DNA of 64,000 nt from Saccharomyces uvarum (GCA_947243795.1 OX365938.1:558001-622000), one strand, 5' to 3'; counted from the first letter of the stretch, positions 30,170-40,818 are shown. Program-made: numbers and translations. The notes: generated from the letters alone by a model not told the origin.

Positions 30170-31207
30170 CTACATGGGGAAAAAGCTCTTATAGTAATTG
30201 CTCAGACTGCTACAATCAGACTGCTCATATATTTCATTAGCTTTTGGCAACCATTTCGTCATATTTTCTATTCTGCGAACACTGGCTGGGTGTGTACTTA
30301 GAAACTCCATATTCACAGTATTTCCTCTATACAGATTTTTTTCAAACTTTGCCATTCTTTCCCACACTTTTATAGATTCTTGTGGTTGGAAACACGCCCT
30401 TGACATAATCATCAGGCCAATGTAGTCGGCTTCAGTCTCCATCTGTCTTGATGCTGGCATTCGCAAGAACCCATCCAATAACAGGTTATTGACAACATTT
30501 GCTCCAGTAACAGTGTATAATACTAACCCTAATATAGAATATATTGGAGCTTTCGATAAGTTCTCCGCTGTGTGTCTTGCCAACTGATGTGCGAATTCAT
30601 GTGATAATACGGTGGCGATCCCATCATCATTAGCGCAGATAGGCAAAATGGAACTGAATATAAACACTTTCCCACCTGGCAGCACAAAGGCATTTGGTGA
30701 GGCAGTTGGATCGTTGACCACATGTATTTCCCATTTCATTCCGTCTAACAATGAGTTATCCACACTAGGGTCTTTATAAGCAGCTTCAACGATCTTCTTG
30801 AAGATACTCTCAATCTTGACGGTTAACGGGTGCTGTGGAGGTAGTATTGCCTGCTGAGTCTGTTTCCAGATTGATTTATATGTATAGTTCCCGATGGTTA
30901 ACTCTAATGGACGGGAAACCCAAATAAATCGGGACCTATCGCTAACTGGTGCTTTATCTAAATGTGTAAAATAAAACAGGGAACATCCACCAAAAAATAG
31001 GGCCAAGTATTTTCTTGATGACTTATCGAGTATGAGGTTTTTGAACGATGATTTTTGGGAATAGTCGTCGTTATTAAATCGACGATACGAAGATCCATTA
31101 CTGGAGTAGAAACTTCGTGTTAACTGGACCCGAGATAACGGTGACTTCAGAAACTGCCCATTAGCTCTATTTGCAAGTCCTTTTAACTTGGTGATATTAC
31201 GCAGCAT
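30170..31207 (-). CDS. OMA1: Mitochondrial inner-membrane metalloprotease Oma1
   Basis: A 345-residue protein, the S. cerevisiae length. An N-terminal basic presequence is followed by a membrane segment (about 68-84, YLALFFGGCSLFYFTHL) and an M48 protease domain. The zinc motif HEFAH starts at His203, and the downstream ETEAD supplies the third ligand. Oma1 is a stress-activated quality-control protease overlapping with the i/m-AAA proteases. The C-terminal part is well conserved. It converges with PRP16 at 121 bp. Confidence 0.96.
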   Translation of the reverse strand: MLRNITKLKGLANRANGQFLKSPLSRVQLTRSFYSSNGSSYRRFNNDDYSQKSSFKNLILDKSSRKYLALFFGGCSLFYFTHLDKAPVSDRSRFIWVSRPLELTIGNYTYKSIWKQTQQAILPPQHPLTVKIESIFKKIVEAAYKDPSVDNSLLDGMKWEIHVVNDPTASPNAFVLPGGKVFIFSSILPICANDDGIATVLSHEFAHQLARHTAENLSKAPIYSILGLVLYTVTGANVVNNLLLDGFLRMPASRQMETEADYIGLMIMSRACFQPQESIKVWERMAKFEKNLYRGNTVNMEFLSTHPASVRRIENMTKWLPKANEIYEQSDCSSLSNYYKSFFPM

Positions 31208-31381
31208 TTCTTGTTATCCAGCGTTTCTATCTAAATAGAACGAGTATATTGTGTCCCGTTAAAAACAACACTTTGTCTTTTTTTCTCTTTATATCGGATC
31301 TAGTAATTAATAATAAAATGGAGATTTTAATCGTCTATATAAATACCACTTATACAAGAAAACATAAACGTACATAAAAAA

Positions 31382-32395
31382 TTATACCTCAAAGGACATC
31401 TCGGGTAGTTGGTCAGGAGATACGTGGCGGCCTTGGTCTTGCAATTCTAAGTACCTCTTCTTAGTTTTGAAGTACAATAGCCAGGCTGTCAAAGTTAAGA
31501 TAATTAAAGTGAGTAAAATGCTCAGCAAATCAAATACTCTGGACCCAGTAGACTCGGATTCCGCGAGACTCTTGATACGGGAACCAATAAATAAGTAGAT
31601 GAAAAGTTTGGGTGTGGTTATTATATTGGCAATAGTAAAATTGCGCACTGAGATACCGTAAACACCAGCAATAGCGCCGTTAGTTAAAGAGTACGGGAAT
31701 GGGCATAATCTGAGTAAGGCCAAAATCCAATAACTGCTATTTTCTTGTAGGATAGAAGCAAATGCTTCGAATCTTTTATTCAGGTGCACTAGCTTTTCAG
31801 CCCTTGAATGTAGAATCGTCTTAAATACAATGAAGGAGACAATGGAGCCTGTCACAGACCCGAAAGCTAACGTTATCCATCCTTCAAAACTAACACCATA
31901 AATCAGCCCAGTAGTGGTGGACAGCAGAGAGTATCCGATCATAGGGGGGAATGCGACAAAGAATATTAGCACTATCAAAATGAAATGTGTAGACATCTTT
32001 TCTCTCAAATCGTTTGACGTAACAACGACTTTATGAAGTATCGTGTTATGGAAGACAAGCAATAGAACACCCATTATCATAACCATTATGCCAAAAACGA
32101 TAATTAAAATCTGTTGCCATACCCTTAATGAATAGAAATATAATTGTACTTTCTGGGCATTCTTTCTAAGATTATGCATCAATCTTTCTCTAGGAGACAT
32201 ATTGTAAATGTCCAAGAAGTCATCATCGTTGGCATCTATTTCATCGTTAAATGTCAATCCAGTATTGGTACCGACCCTTTGCCCATTGTTGTTATTTGCC
32301 AAATTGTCGTTATTTAGATCTTCAAAATAACCGTCAAATTCATCATCGTCCTCTGGACCCATGTTACCATTTTCTACTTGGTAAGACTGATTCAT
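31382..32395 (-). CDS. TVP38: Golgi membrane protein Tvp38 (VTT/DedA domain)
   Basis: A 337-residue protein, the S. cerevisiae length. An acidic cytosolic N-terminus (about 1-85) with Asn runs precedes several hydrophobic membrane segments and the SNARE-assoc/VTT (DedA-like) domain. That domain shows the conserved FPPMIGYSLLSTTTGLIYG and ALLRLCPFPYSLTNGAIAG blocks, the family's re-entrant loops. VTT proteins such as TMEM41B and VMP1 act as lipid scramblases, so a lipid-transport role is possible; for Tvp38 itself this is inference. It localises to late Golgi in S. cerevisiae. Confidence 0.95.
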   Translation of the reverse strand: MNQSYQVENGNMGPEDDDEFDGYFEDLNNDNLANNNNGQRVGTNTGLTFNDEIDANDDDFLDIYNMSPRERLMHNLRKNAQKVQLYFYSLRVWQQILIIVFGIMVMIMGVLLLVFHNTILHKVVVTSNDLREKMSTHFILIVLIFFVAFPPMIGYSLLSTTTGLIYGVSFEGWITLAFGSVTGSIVSFIVFKTILHSRAEKLVHLNKRFEAFASILQENSSYWILALLRLCPFPYSLTNGAIAGVYGISVRNFTIANIITTPKLFIYLFIGSRIKSLAESESTGSRVFDLLSILLTLIILTLTAWLLYFKTKKRYLELQDQGRHVSPDQLPEMSFEV

Positions 32396-32605
32396 TTGTG
32401 TAACCTCTATTCGCTTTCCACTAAGCAGGTGAGCACTCCAAAAACTGTTGAAGAGCTGGTTACAGTACTGTCTTTTTCTTTTAGCACGGTCTTCAAGAAA
32501 AACGGCTTGGATTTTCGCATCGAAATGATTTAATGAGAAAAGGCCAATAAATAAATATGTAGAAAGAAGATATCTAGAAAATATGTAAGCAAATAGGCCA
32601 GTTTC

Positions 32606-35359
32606 TTATTGGGTGATATTATTAGTGCTCTTGTGCTGTGTTGAAGACGAAGGCCTTGATCGAAATGGTGAGCTCTTTATGGCTTGAGAAGGTGGTCTTC
32701 CATCAACGCTGTGACGTCTGAAAGTATTTGCTAGATCATGGTGTATCATTGCGTTTGAATCGACATTGCTGATTAATCTCAATGTAGGGTGGTCATCCTT
32801 CTCTGGATCTGTGTACAATGCGTTCCCATTGCTAACCCATTTTTTATTCAGATGCTTTAGATATTTATTCTTCCGGCCAAAATGCAGTTTCTTGTCCACC
32901 ATTGTAGGTGTTTCAATACTAGCAGAATGTGGGACAATCTCGTGGCTTTCTGAACCATAGGCTTTGACGTCCACAGGGAACATCAATCGACCACAGGTTG
33001 TCTTTTTTTGCAGATTTGGGGGTGGGTGTCCATTAATTTTATTAGATTGTCTTAGTATTCTCGATGTTGGAGAGGCAACTGAAAATGAGAAAGATTTGCC
33101 TGGTCTTCTTGAGGTGAAAATAGTATCCGATTTTCTTCTTTGGTGACGCGGATTCAACGAAGCCGATGTTATGGAATACCGTGGTCTGAACCCGGAAGGC
33201 GAACGTCCATACGTGCTTGCATTTTCTCGTAGCAATAATAAAGAGTTCGTAGATTCGGATTCTAACAAGTAGTCATCCAATACACTGGAAATATGGTTAT
33301 TGGCTTGCTCACCCTTTGTGGGTGTTCTGGTTAGCAGCGTCGTATTTGCTGGATCTTTAGATTCTTCTGGGACTTGCTCTGGGGCTTTGATTAAACCGAT
33401 TGCCGAATCTGCAAACTGCAAGGGGTTTTTCAAAGAGGACGTGACGATCATTCTACCCTTGATATAAGAGATTGCCTTATCCAAAGCGAATTCCTGGCCA
33501 CAGTGATTTTGAATAATGGATATTTTGGGCCACGTAGCTTTTGCTCCATTGGTGATTTCCCTTAATAAAAACTCCTTTGTCGGATTTGATAATAGCTCTT
33601 TGATCCTGAAAAGCATATTCATATCAGGTAAGATAGTAATGTCACCAGAATATTGTTGAGATAATACCGATCTTAATTTTGTCAGAGCATTTTTCGCTAT
33701 TCCCATCTCGCTTCCAATTTCTAGAATATGAATAGCCTCATTGGCCATAAAATTGTATATGCTCGACAAGTTTTGCTTCAGCCTTGCACTGAACTCATCT
33801 TCAATTTCCCCGCCCACACAGGATAATGATAGTTTCAAAAAGGGGAAAACGTGAATGTTCACTTGACATGCGATAATATGGTCCACGTTGAACATTTCAG
33901 AAAGACGAGATATGGGTAAATCATTGTCCACAGAACCATCGACAAACTTGACAGAACTACTTCCTGTCCAAGCTTTCCTTTCTCCTGTCCTGGGGTCCTT
34001 TTCATATAGCGGGCTCGAGGGGAAAATTCCTGGTAATGAGCATGATGCGCATACGGCTGACCAAATAAGGACGTTGGGTGCAGTTAAATTGTTCAGCAAA
34101 CGCGGTTGTTCGAATAACGATGCGGGGGAAACTGTTATATTCAAAATTTTCCCCGTTCGGTTGTACGCCTCTCTAAAGGTCAAATCACCCAAAAATTCTA
34201 TCATTGTATTTACTAGATGCTTATTATCAAACCATGTACCATTTTTGAAAAACCTGGATATTTTAATCAGCATATTTTCACTTTCACTTTTCTGTTTATC
34301 GTCCTTAAAAATGTTAAACTCCTTATCCAAGATATGGTTTAGCAAACCGGGGATTTCTTCTTTATGATGAACTGACAATATACTGGCCACAATGGCACCA
34401 GCACTACTACCACTAATCACCCTTGGCAACACGTCGAGTTCAAATAATGTACCGAGCACACCAATGTGGAAAAGTCCAAAAGTACCACCCCCACTAAGGA
34501 CCAAAGCGGTCCTGCCAATATTCCGTCTTGTTTGTTGTAGTATACCCAGAAGATAGTTGTCATCAAGATCAGATTCCATTAGCGATTCTAGCGCTAGCCT
34601 GGACTCCATCATATATTCATCTATCAGATACTTCGTACCAACATGAGAGTGCCTATAAAGGTTTACATTCCCCATGTTGCCCAGATTGCGTACCCAATTG
34701 GTTCTGATGATGTATAGTAGCTGAGAGTAGTTTCTGTTCAACCGTTCCTCGCGCAGCCTGGATGTTAGATCTTTTATCAGCTTGTAGTCATACAGGGGAG
34801 ATTCCAGTTTCTGTTTCCACGCTATTTTCCCAGTGAGATCATCCAGCCTGGCGCCTGCGGAACACCATTCTTCAAACGACATGGCGTGTTGCTTCTGGGA
34901 GCTGATTTTTTCAATAAGGATGTCTTTTTCATAGTTGCCCATAAAGACATTGTAGAGAAATGATTTGCATTTACTAGTCAAGGATATTCTCTCCTCTTCC
35001 GGTTCCTCTTCCTCCTCGTCGTCGTCCGTTTCATTCATATCTATATCGCTATTATCATTTTCTGTAGCGGTCTCTTGCCCGTCATCTAATTTCTCCTCAT
35101 CTCCGGTGTCCAGATTAAACTTCACTTTGTTGGTAATCTTGCCCTTATTATCTTGCAATCTTCCTCTAGAATCAACTTCCACTCTTCCGGTATTAGCATT
35201 GTCCTTACGAAGCTTACTAGATTTGGTCTTACCTTTTAGAATGGGGATGATATTCTGAGAGCTACCTAGAATCTGTTCATAATACTTTTCAATTAATTGT
35301 TGCGTGACGAGGAGGGGTTTATTTTGTGTAGACGTAAGATCTGATATTTTGTTGCTCAT
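32606..35359 (-). CDS. TGL4: Triacylglycerol lipase Tgl4 (patatin family)
   Basis: A 917-residue protein (S. cerevisiae 910). The patatin domain shows the oxyanion motif SGGGTFGLFHIG, the lipase GSSAG with catalytic Ser319, and the dyad Asp in VDGSVDNDLP. Tgl4 is a lipid-droplet lipase, also acting as acyltransferase/phospholipase, that supplies lipid precursors at the G1/S transition after Cdk1 phosphorylation. The disordered C-terminus (about 680-917) is rich in SP/TP and basic sites. The N-terminus carries an acidic stretch (DDDEEEEEPEEE). The family core is almost unchanged from S. cerevisiae, while the ends differ. Confidence 0.96.
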   Translation of the reverse strand: MSNKISDLTSTQNKPLLVTQQLIEKYYEQILGSSQNIIPILKGKTKSSKLRKDNANTGRVEVDSRGRLQDNKGKITNKVKFNLDTGDEEKLDDGQETATENDNSDIDMNETDDDEEEEEPEEERISLTSKCKSFLYNVFMGNYEKDILIEKISSQKQHAMSFEEWCSAGARLDDLTGKIAWKQKLESPLYDYKLIKDLTSRLREERLNRNYSQLLYIIRTNWVRNLGNMGNVNLYRHSHVGTKYLIDEYMMESRLALESLMESDLDDNYLLGILQQTRRNIGRTALVLSGGGTFGLFHIGVLGTLFELDVLPRVISGSSAGAIVASILSVHHKEEIPGLLNHILDKEFNIFKDDKQKSESENMLIKISRFFKNGTWFDNKHLVNTMIEFLGDLTFREAYNRTGKILNITVSPASLFEQPRLLNNLTAPNVLIWSAVCASCSLPGIFPSSPLYEKDPRTGERKAWTGSSSVKFVDGSVDNDLPISRLSEMFNVDHIIACQVNIHVFPFLKLSLSCVGGEIEDEFSARLKQNLSSIYNFMANEAIHILEIGSEMGIAKNALTKLRSVLSQQYSGDITILPDMNMLFRIKELLSNPTKEFLLREITNGAKATWPKISIIQNHCGQEFALDKAISYIKGRMIVTSSLKNPLQFADSAIGLIKAPEQVPEESKDPANTTLLTRTPTKGEQANNHISSVLDDYLLESESTNSLLLLRENASTYGRSPSGFRPRYSITSASLNPRHQRRKSDTIFTSRRPGKSFSFSVASPTSRILRQSNKINGHPPPNLQKKTTCGRLMFPVDVKAYGSESHEIVPHSASIETPTMVDKKLHFGRKNKYLKHLNKKWVSNGNALYTDPEKDDHPTLRLISNVDSNAMIHHDLANTFRRHSVDGRPPSQAIKSSPFRSRPSSSTQHKSTNNITQ

Positions 35360-35974
35360 TCAAACTTATGTTACAGATACGTATAAACACCCTTCACTAA
35401 TGATTGCAGCACTGATATTGTTAGCCAAATCTCAAACGGAGGCCTTTTCCACAAACGCAGCTTGTCGATCTACAAGGTTAGTGTAGTCATTATAATTGTG
35501 GTTTAACTTGCATTATCGCAACTATCGCATAAAAGGGTAACATTATATAACCCTAATATGGCCTATATTTTCTTATCGCCACAAAGGTAGGGTTTGTTTT
35601 CTTGAATATATAACCTAACTAAATTCCATGGTAGCCCTGCGGTCATATTTCGACGCGTTGTAAGCCCTACTTTCTTCGAGAAATTCACTTCGCGCTCTTT
35701 TTCAGTCATGAAGAGGTGAAATACATAAAAAAAAAGTAAATATTAACAATAAAAAAAAGCGGAATAGGTAGAGTGGCTTAAAACAAGACCTCGCTGTGCT
35801 GAACCATTATTCTACTGGAGTGAAGTGGTACAGAATAGTCGAATATTTTTTGCAGGGAGAGTATATATTTTCGTTAGCCTGTTGGATTTTAGTAAGCTTC
35901 TTTTTGAAAGTAGCAGTGAATAAACCAAAGGGAAAAATAACAAGAATAAACCCGGTAGGAAAACTTCTAAGTTA
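35360..35974. other. Divergent TGL4-PXL1 intergenic region with an MCB box
   Basis: A 615-bp AT-rich gap shared by two divergent genes. One perfect MCB (ACGCGT) lies at 35653-35658. I saw no RNA gene or element otherwise. Confidence 0.5.
35653..35658 (+). promoter_or_regulatory. MCB box between TGL4 and PXL1
   Basis: ACGCGT lies 295 bp from the TGL4 start and 320 bp from the PXL1 start. Both proteins act around the G1/S or polarised-growth period, so an MBF role is plausible, but a single site is weak evidence. Confidence 0.4.
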
Positions 35975-38209
35975 ATGTACGACTCAATTTACGATTCTCC
36001 CTTTCCGAAAATAAATCCAAAAGTCCGCTACAAGACGGCTTTAGAAAGAGCAGGGTTTGACACTAGGCCGCGTAATCCGTTCTGTAGCCAGAGAAATGCT
36101 TCCACCGGGAGCTTACAAGCCTCTGTAAGGTCTCCTCCGATGCATGTCCAAAGAAACGTATCAGCTGCACCGTTTGTGGTCATAACGGAGAGTACGTATG
36201 CTGTATCTTCCAAGGGCACTCAACTATTTTCTAAAGGTGAGTCTGACATTTATTCGCCGCCCGTACTGGACAATAGCGGGAGAGCAAGTATAAGCTCTTC
36301 GAAAAATAGCAACAAGACATTTTCGTCGAGGCCCAACAATAAGTCTCATCCAAGTTTCGGGACAAGTGAGCGCGCCTCGCAGGACGATCCCTTTCGTTTT
36401 GAACGTGGGCCAGAGCACCACCAGGAGCGATATACTGCTCCTAGATTCGCAAATGAATCGTCCGTTAAAATGCATTCGCAAGTCACAGACAATTCTCTTT
36501 TCAACTTTGAACAAAGGGATGTCGGTAATACTAGGAAGGAACAGGACTTGAGCCCTATTGAAAAAAGTTTCATGATGTTGACGCAAAACGACACCGCAAG
36601 TTGTATAAATTCCATGAGCCAAATGAACAACGAAAGGACAAGTGAACAGGAACTCGAAGAGGAAGAACAAATTTCGGTCAACTATCAAGAAATGCAACCA
36701 GAAGAAGAGGAAGAACAAATTTCGATCAACTATCAAGAAATGCAACCAGAAGAAGAGGAAGAACAAATTTCGATCAACTATCAAGAAATGCAACCAGAGG
36801 AAGAGGACGATGATGATGTAGAAAGTCTGAATTTTGAGCCTCATCCTGAACTGCATGTGAACTTAGACAAAAACGAGCCGTTACAAGAAAACAGCCCAAA
36901 GCTAAAAGAAGAGGTCATGGTTTCTGAAATTCCAGAAATTCCAGAAATTAACCCTGCGAGAGAAAGAAATATACCGCGGTTATTTATCAATACTTCATAC
37001 AATAGCGAATCTATAGATTCCAAATTATTACCCCAAGATATTGCTACTGGCCTTACCACTTCCGAGGAACGTAAATCTCCCGATGTTTTGTCATCATCCC
37101 CAAACGTAGAAAACTTGAACTTGGATGCCTCAAATGAGAAGCGTTACTCCACAGCATCCTCAGAGAACGTGGAAACCCCATATACAGCTACAAATTTGCA
37201 AGTCGAACAATTGATCGCTCAACTGGATGGCGTTTCTCTATCCAGAAATGCTAGACTGGATCAGAACGATAATTCGCTAAATATAGTGGATAGAAAGGCC
37301 TCCAGATTCAAAAAATCAAGTGCATATTTATCCGGGTACGGCGGTATTAACATACCAGCAACGCAGCAAACATCCGTTATGCAAAATAGCGATGAGAACG
37401 TGTCCAATCAAAGCCTCTTACTGGATAACGATGATATCACTGATGATGCACCATCTACCTCTACAACTAACGGTGGCACACCAATCTTTTACAAGTTCAA
37501 ACAGTCGACTGCACAGTACCCCAGTGATGAAGGAAATCAGTCTCAAGAAACTTTCAAAGCGAAACTCCCTACTATTGAGGCCTTACAATTGCAGCATAAG
37601 CCTAGCATAACGAATTTGAGAGAGGACGCCGATAATTCTAGGCCGAGTGACTCACAAGCTTCGCCCACCACAGGGACTGTAGAAGATAGTCCTGACGCGA
37701 ATTATCACGAGGACGAACCGACTGAATTCAAATATCCACCTGGGGAAGGACCTTGTAGAGCATGTGGCTTAGAAGTCACAGGAAAGAGGATGTTTTCCAA
37801 AAAGGAAAATGAACTATCTGGCCAATGGCACCGTGAATGTTTCAAATGCATTGAATGCGCTATAAAATTCAATAAGCGTGTCCCCTGTTATATCTTGCGT
37901 GATACGCCATACTGTCAAAAACACTACCATGAGGAAAATCATAGTATTTGTAAAGTTTGTTCGAATTACATAGAGGGAGAATGTTTGGAAAATGATAAAG
38001 TGGAACGGTTCCACGTAGATTGTTTGAATTGTTTCCTATGCAAGACCGCGATTACCAACGATTATTATATATTTAACGGCGAAATCCCGTTGTGCGGTAA
38101 ACATGACATCGATGCTCTTCTAAAAGAAGGTATTGATAACGATGCATCAGGAAACGATAAGAATAATACCGTTTCCAAAAGGAGAACAAGATTGGTTAAC
38201 TTCAAATAG
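35975..38209 (+). CDS. PXL1: Paxillin-like LIM protein Pxl1
   Basis: A 744-residue protein, longer than the 706 I remember for S. cerevisiae. The disordered N-terminal 590 residues are Ser/Asn-rich. Two LIM zinc domains (about 594-718) follow, with CRACGLEVTGK, WHRECFKCIEC, CKVCSNYIEG and HVDCLNCFLC as zinc-ligand pairs. Pxl1 localises to sites of polarised growth and links Cdc42/Rho1 signalling to the cell cortex. Three nearly identical 48-bp repeats (36668-36811) explain part of the extra length. Confidence 0.94.
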   Translation: MYDSIYDSPFPKINPKVRYKTALERAGFDTRPRNPFCSQRNASTGSLQASVRSPPMHVQRNVSAAPFVVITESTYAVSSKGTQLFSKGESDIYSPPVLDNSGRASISSSKNSNKTFSSRPNNKSHPSFGTSERASQDDPFRFERGPEHHQERYTAPRFANESSVKMHSQVTDNSLFNFEQRDVGNTRKEQDLSPIEKSFMMLTQNDTASCINSMSQMNNERTSEQELEEEEQISVNYQEMQPEEEEEQISINYQEMQPEEEEEQISINYQEMQPEEEDDDDVESLNFEPHPELHVNLDKNEPLQENSPKLKEEVMVSEIPEIPEINPARERNIPRLFINTSYNSESIDSKLLPQDIATGLTTSEERKSPDVLSSSPNVENLNLDASNEKRYSTASSENVETPYTATNLQVEQLIAQLDGVSLSRNARLDQNDNSLNIVDRKASRFKKSSAYLSGYGGINIPATQQTSVMQNSDENVSNQSLLLDNDDITDDAPSTSTTNGGTPIFYKFKQSTAQYPSDEGNQSQETFKAKLPTIEALQLQHKPSITNLREDADNSRPSDSQASPTTGTVEDSPDANYHEDEPTEFKYPPGEGPCRACGLEVTGKRMFSKKENELSGQWHRECFKCIECAIKFNKRVPCYILRDTPYCQKHYHEENHSICKVCSNYIEGECLENDKVERFHVDCLNCFLCKTAITNDYYIFNGEIPLCGKHDIDALLKEGIDNDASGNDKNNTVSKRRTRLVNFK
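36668..36811 (+). repeat. Three tandem 48-bp repeats in PXL1
   Basis: Three copies of a 16-residue unit QISINYQEMQPEEEEE lie head to tail, starting at 36668, 36716 and 36764. The copies are almost identical at the DNA level (first copy Val for Ile), so the expansion is recent. The frame is kept. Confidence 0.97.
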
Positions 38210-38448
38210 CATTTCACCATTCTGGTCTCCTCCCCCCACACACGTGTTCCATAAAATTCTTAAAAGAGGTCTCCATATTTTAGTTATACCCTGTACATCT
38301 ATACATTTATATATCTCAGAAGATGAATCTGTGGATCTGCAGCAACAATGCTGGCTGTCATAGGTAACATATAAAGACATTTTTCATCTATATATACCCA
38401 TTTTTTTTTTTCCACTCAACAATGGTTTCATATACGCTGTATTTTTTT

Positions 38449-38454
38449 ACGCGT
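38449..38454 (+). promoter_or_regulatory. MCB box upstream of SRL3
   Basis: ACGCGT lies 212-217 bp before the SRL3 ATG. A CACGTG E-box is at 38241-38246 further upstream. SRL3, the WHI5 paralogue, is a G1-expressed gene. Confidence 0.6.
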
Positions 38455-38665
38455 CCTGCAACTATGACGAAATTTCTATTTTAGGCATGTCGTACCGGTG
38501 CATTCAAAAGCCTAATGCTAAAAAAAGGAATAGGCGTTTGAGAATATTGACATCAGGAATTTTATTTAAAGGAAGATTAAACAAACAAAGTCCTGCCTAT
38601 TGGTGTCCCCTGAATATTACGAGAGGAGCATACTACAAAAAGATAGTAAACAAGATACCAACATA

Positions 38666-39454
38666 ATGTTCCTCAACACGCCTAGTTGGGATACAGTCAA
38701 TGAAACACCTAAATCAAGAGTTCTGACGATAAACGAGCTAATCTCGCCCGATTTGGATACAGAGTCTAAGAGGATTTTGGCTACTCCTGCAAGGCGGTAC
38801 TGTAAGACTTCGGTAACTGAATATCAGGAGTCTCCCACATTTGAGCGCTCATCCGGTGACGCCGAAGACCCTGCCTACCAATACAATCCCCAGTTTCACT
38901 TTCACACGCCAATAACCCCTATAACGCCCAAGTTTGAACATGCAGGAATGTTTTTCTCTCCAACGCCTCAACTGATCTCTCCCACAGCTGTGGCCGAGGA
39001 AGACAATAGCGGTTCTGTTCGTGAGTTTTCACAAACCTTGAAAACAAGACTCAACGGTGCCGTGGACAAGCTATCGAAGGAGCATGAAGGCCACTCCTCC
39101 ACGAAGAAAAGTACAAATTCTAACAATGAGTGTCCTGTTTTGATCCCTCCTCCTCCAACCGAAAAGATACGAAAGGGTTCATATAGCAACAAATTTGCCT
39201 CTAAGCATAGACGATGTCACTCTTTAGATGAATCTAAAAAGTTTTTAAACTCTCTAGAAGATTCGTCCGCACATGAAGCGTTCCTAAAGGCAATTTCGTC
39301 TAAGCATGCCAAAAATGATAATGTGGAGAACGTGAATGCCTCGCCGTTACGTTGGTCTTCGCATAGAAGAACTCAAAGTATACAGGGCGACTCTTTACAT
39401 GAATATGTCGCTATTGATTCATTGTTGAAAATGTCATCACCAAAAGAGAATTGA
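38666..39454 (+). CDS. SRL3: G1/S repressor-like protein Srl3 (Whi5 family)
   Basis: A 262-residue protein (S. cerevisiae 246) from the ATG at 38666; the upstream frame opens from a TTG and is not supported. The conserved block around residues 87-105 (FHFHTPITPITPKFE) and the GTB-like stretch KIRKGSYSNKFASKHRR-CHSLDESKKFL match the Whi5/Srl3 family. Whi5 inhibits SBF at Start until Cdk phosphorylation; Srl3 was found as a suppressor of rad53 lethality. SP/TP sites are numerous. The first 60 residues hold TPSWDTVNETPKSR and LATPARR. Confidence 0.93.
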   Translation: MFLNTPSWDTVNETPKSRVLTINELISPDLDTESKRILATPARRYCKTSVTEYQESPTFERSSGDAEDPAYQYNPQFHFHTPITPITPKFEHAGMFFSPTPQLISPTAVAEEDNSGSVREFSQTLKTRLNGAVDKLSKEHEGHSSTKKSTNSNNECPVLIPPPPTEKIRKGSYSNKFASKHRRCHSLDESKKFLNSLEDSSAHEAFLKAISSKHAKNDNVENVNASPLRWSSHRRTQSIQGDSLHEYVAIDSLLKMSSPKEN

Positions 39455-39789
39455 TCACTCAATTTTCAGCTTACACATCCATTGCTTTGTCCTTTTTTGT
39501 TTATAGCTTTAACAGTTATTTTTTTGTTAATGTATCCGTAGCTGCAAAAAACATCGAGCTTTGAAAACAAAACATAAAAAAAAAAAACGGGATAGACTTA
39601 AAGGTTAAAAAACTTTTATTTTATGCTTATTATTATATAGGGACAAACTTGTTTACGTAAGAAATTAGGTTCCGGCTGTTCTTTTTTTTCTTTTAAAAAG
39701 AACAGATATAAATATTATTATTACTATTACTATTATGATTATGATTATAATGTTTTTGCTCTACAAGATGCAGAGACAAATTATTTTTT
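39455..39789. other. Convergent SRL3-SRP40 intergenic region with a perfect ARS consensus
   Basis: An AT-rich 335-bp gap between two gene 3' ends. AAAACATAAAA at 39569-39579 is the reverse complement of the ARS consensus with no mismatch, and a 10/11 match lies near 39610. Convergent gaps are common origin sites, so this is a candidate ARS only. Confidence 0.3.
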
Positions 39790-40783
39790 CTAATCTTGGA
39801 ACTTGTACGAACCGCTTTCTAAAGTAATGGAACCACCTCTATAGGAACCTCTCTTCATTTTGTTTTTGTTTTTGGTGAAATCTCTACCTCTTACTTTGCC
39901 TAACCTTTCATTTGCCATTTCACCCCATGTACCAGCAGCCCCTTTATAGGTGTTGTCTGTTAATTCCCAAGCCTCGAAGTTGATCTTGGCTCTCTCTACT
40001 CTGGAAAAATGCTTTCTTTCGCCGTCTTTAATTTCGTCGGTTCCGGCTGGGATGTTCAAAGTATCAGCACTGGATGAATCGGAAGTAGATGGAGTGGATT
40101 CATTAGAAGAAGCAGGGGTTTCTTCAGCCTTGGGCTCATCTTTTGACGTTTTCTCTGTTTCGGAATCGGAATCGGAATCAGAAGAGTCGGATGATGATGA
40201 TGATGATGAGGAGTCACTTGAACTGGAGCTGGAGCTGGAGCTGGAGCTGGAGCTGGAACTTGAGGAATCAGAGGAAGAAGAGGAAGAAGAGCTTGAAGAG
40301 CTTGAAGAGTCGGAGTCGGAATCGGAGTCGGAGTCGGAATCAGATGAAGAGTCGCTAGAGCTGGAGCTGGAGCTGGAGCTGGAGCTAGAGCTAGAACCAG
40401 ATTCTGAATCTGACGAAGAGTCGCTAGAGCTAGAGCTCGAGCCAGATTCAGAGTCGGAGGAGCTGCTGGAACTGGAGCTGGAACTAGAGCTAGAGTCGGA
40501 GTCGGAGTCAGACGAGGAAGAGGAAGAAGAAGATGAAGATTCTGGTTCAGTCTTTGCCTTTTTAGTTTCCTTGACATCTTCATTATCGGATTCTCTCGAT
40601 CTCTTCTTGGTGTCGTCTTCCGCTTCAGATTCGGAGGAAGACCCACTAGAGCTAGAGCTAGAGCTAGAGCTAGAAGAAGAAGAGGAGGAAGAAGAGGAGG
40701 AAGAGGAAGAGGATCCGCTGGAACTGGAGTCGGAGTCGCTAGAAGAATCGGAGTCGCTGGAGCTGGAGCTGGAGCTAGATGAT

Positions 40784-40818
<35 letters not shown>

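Noticed and set aside
38600-38665. A 22-codon N-terminal extension of SRL3
   Set aside because: It begins at TTG, is not basic or otherwise distinctive, and the ATG at 38666 matches the known Srl3 start.
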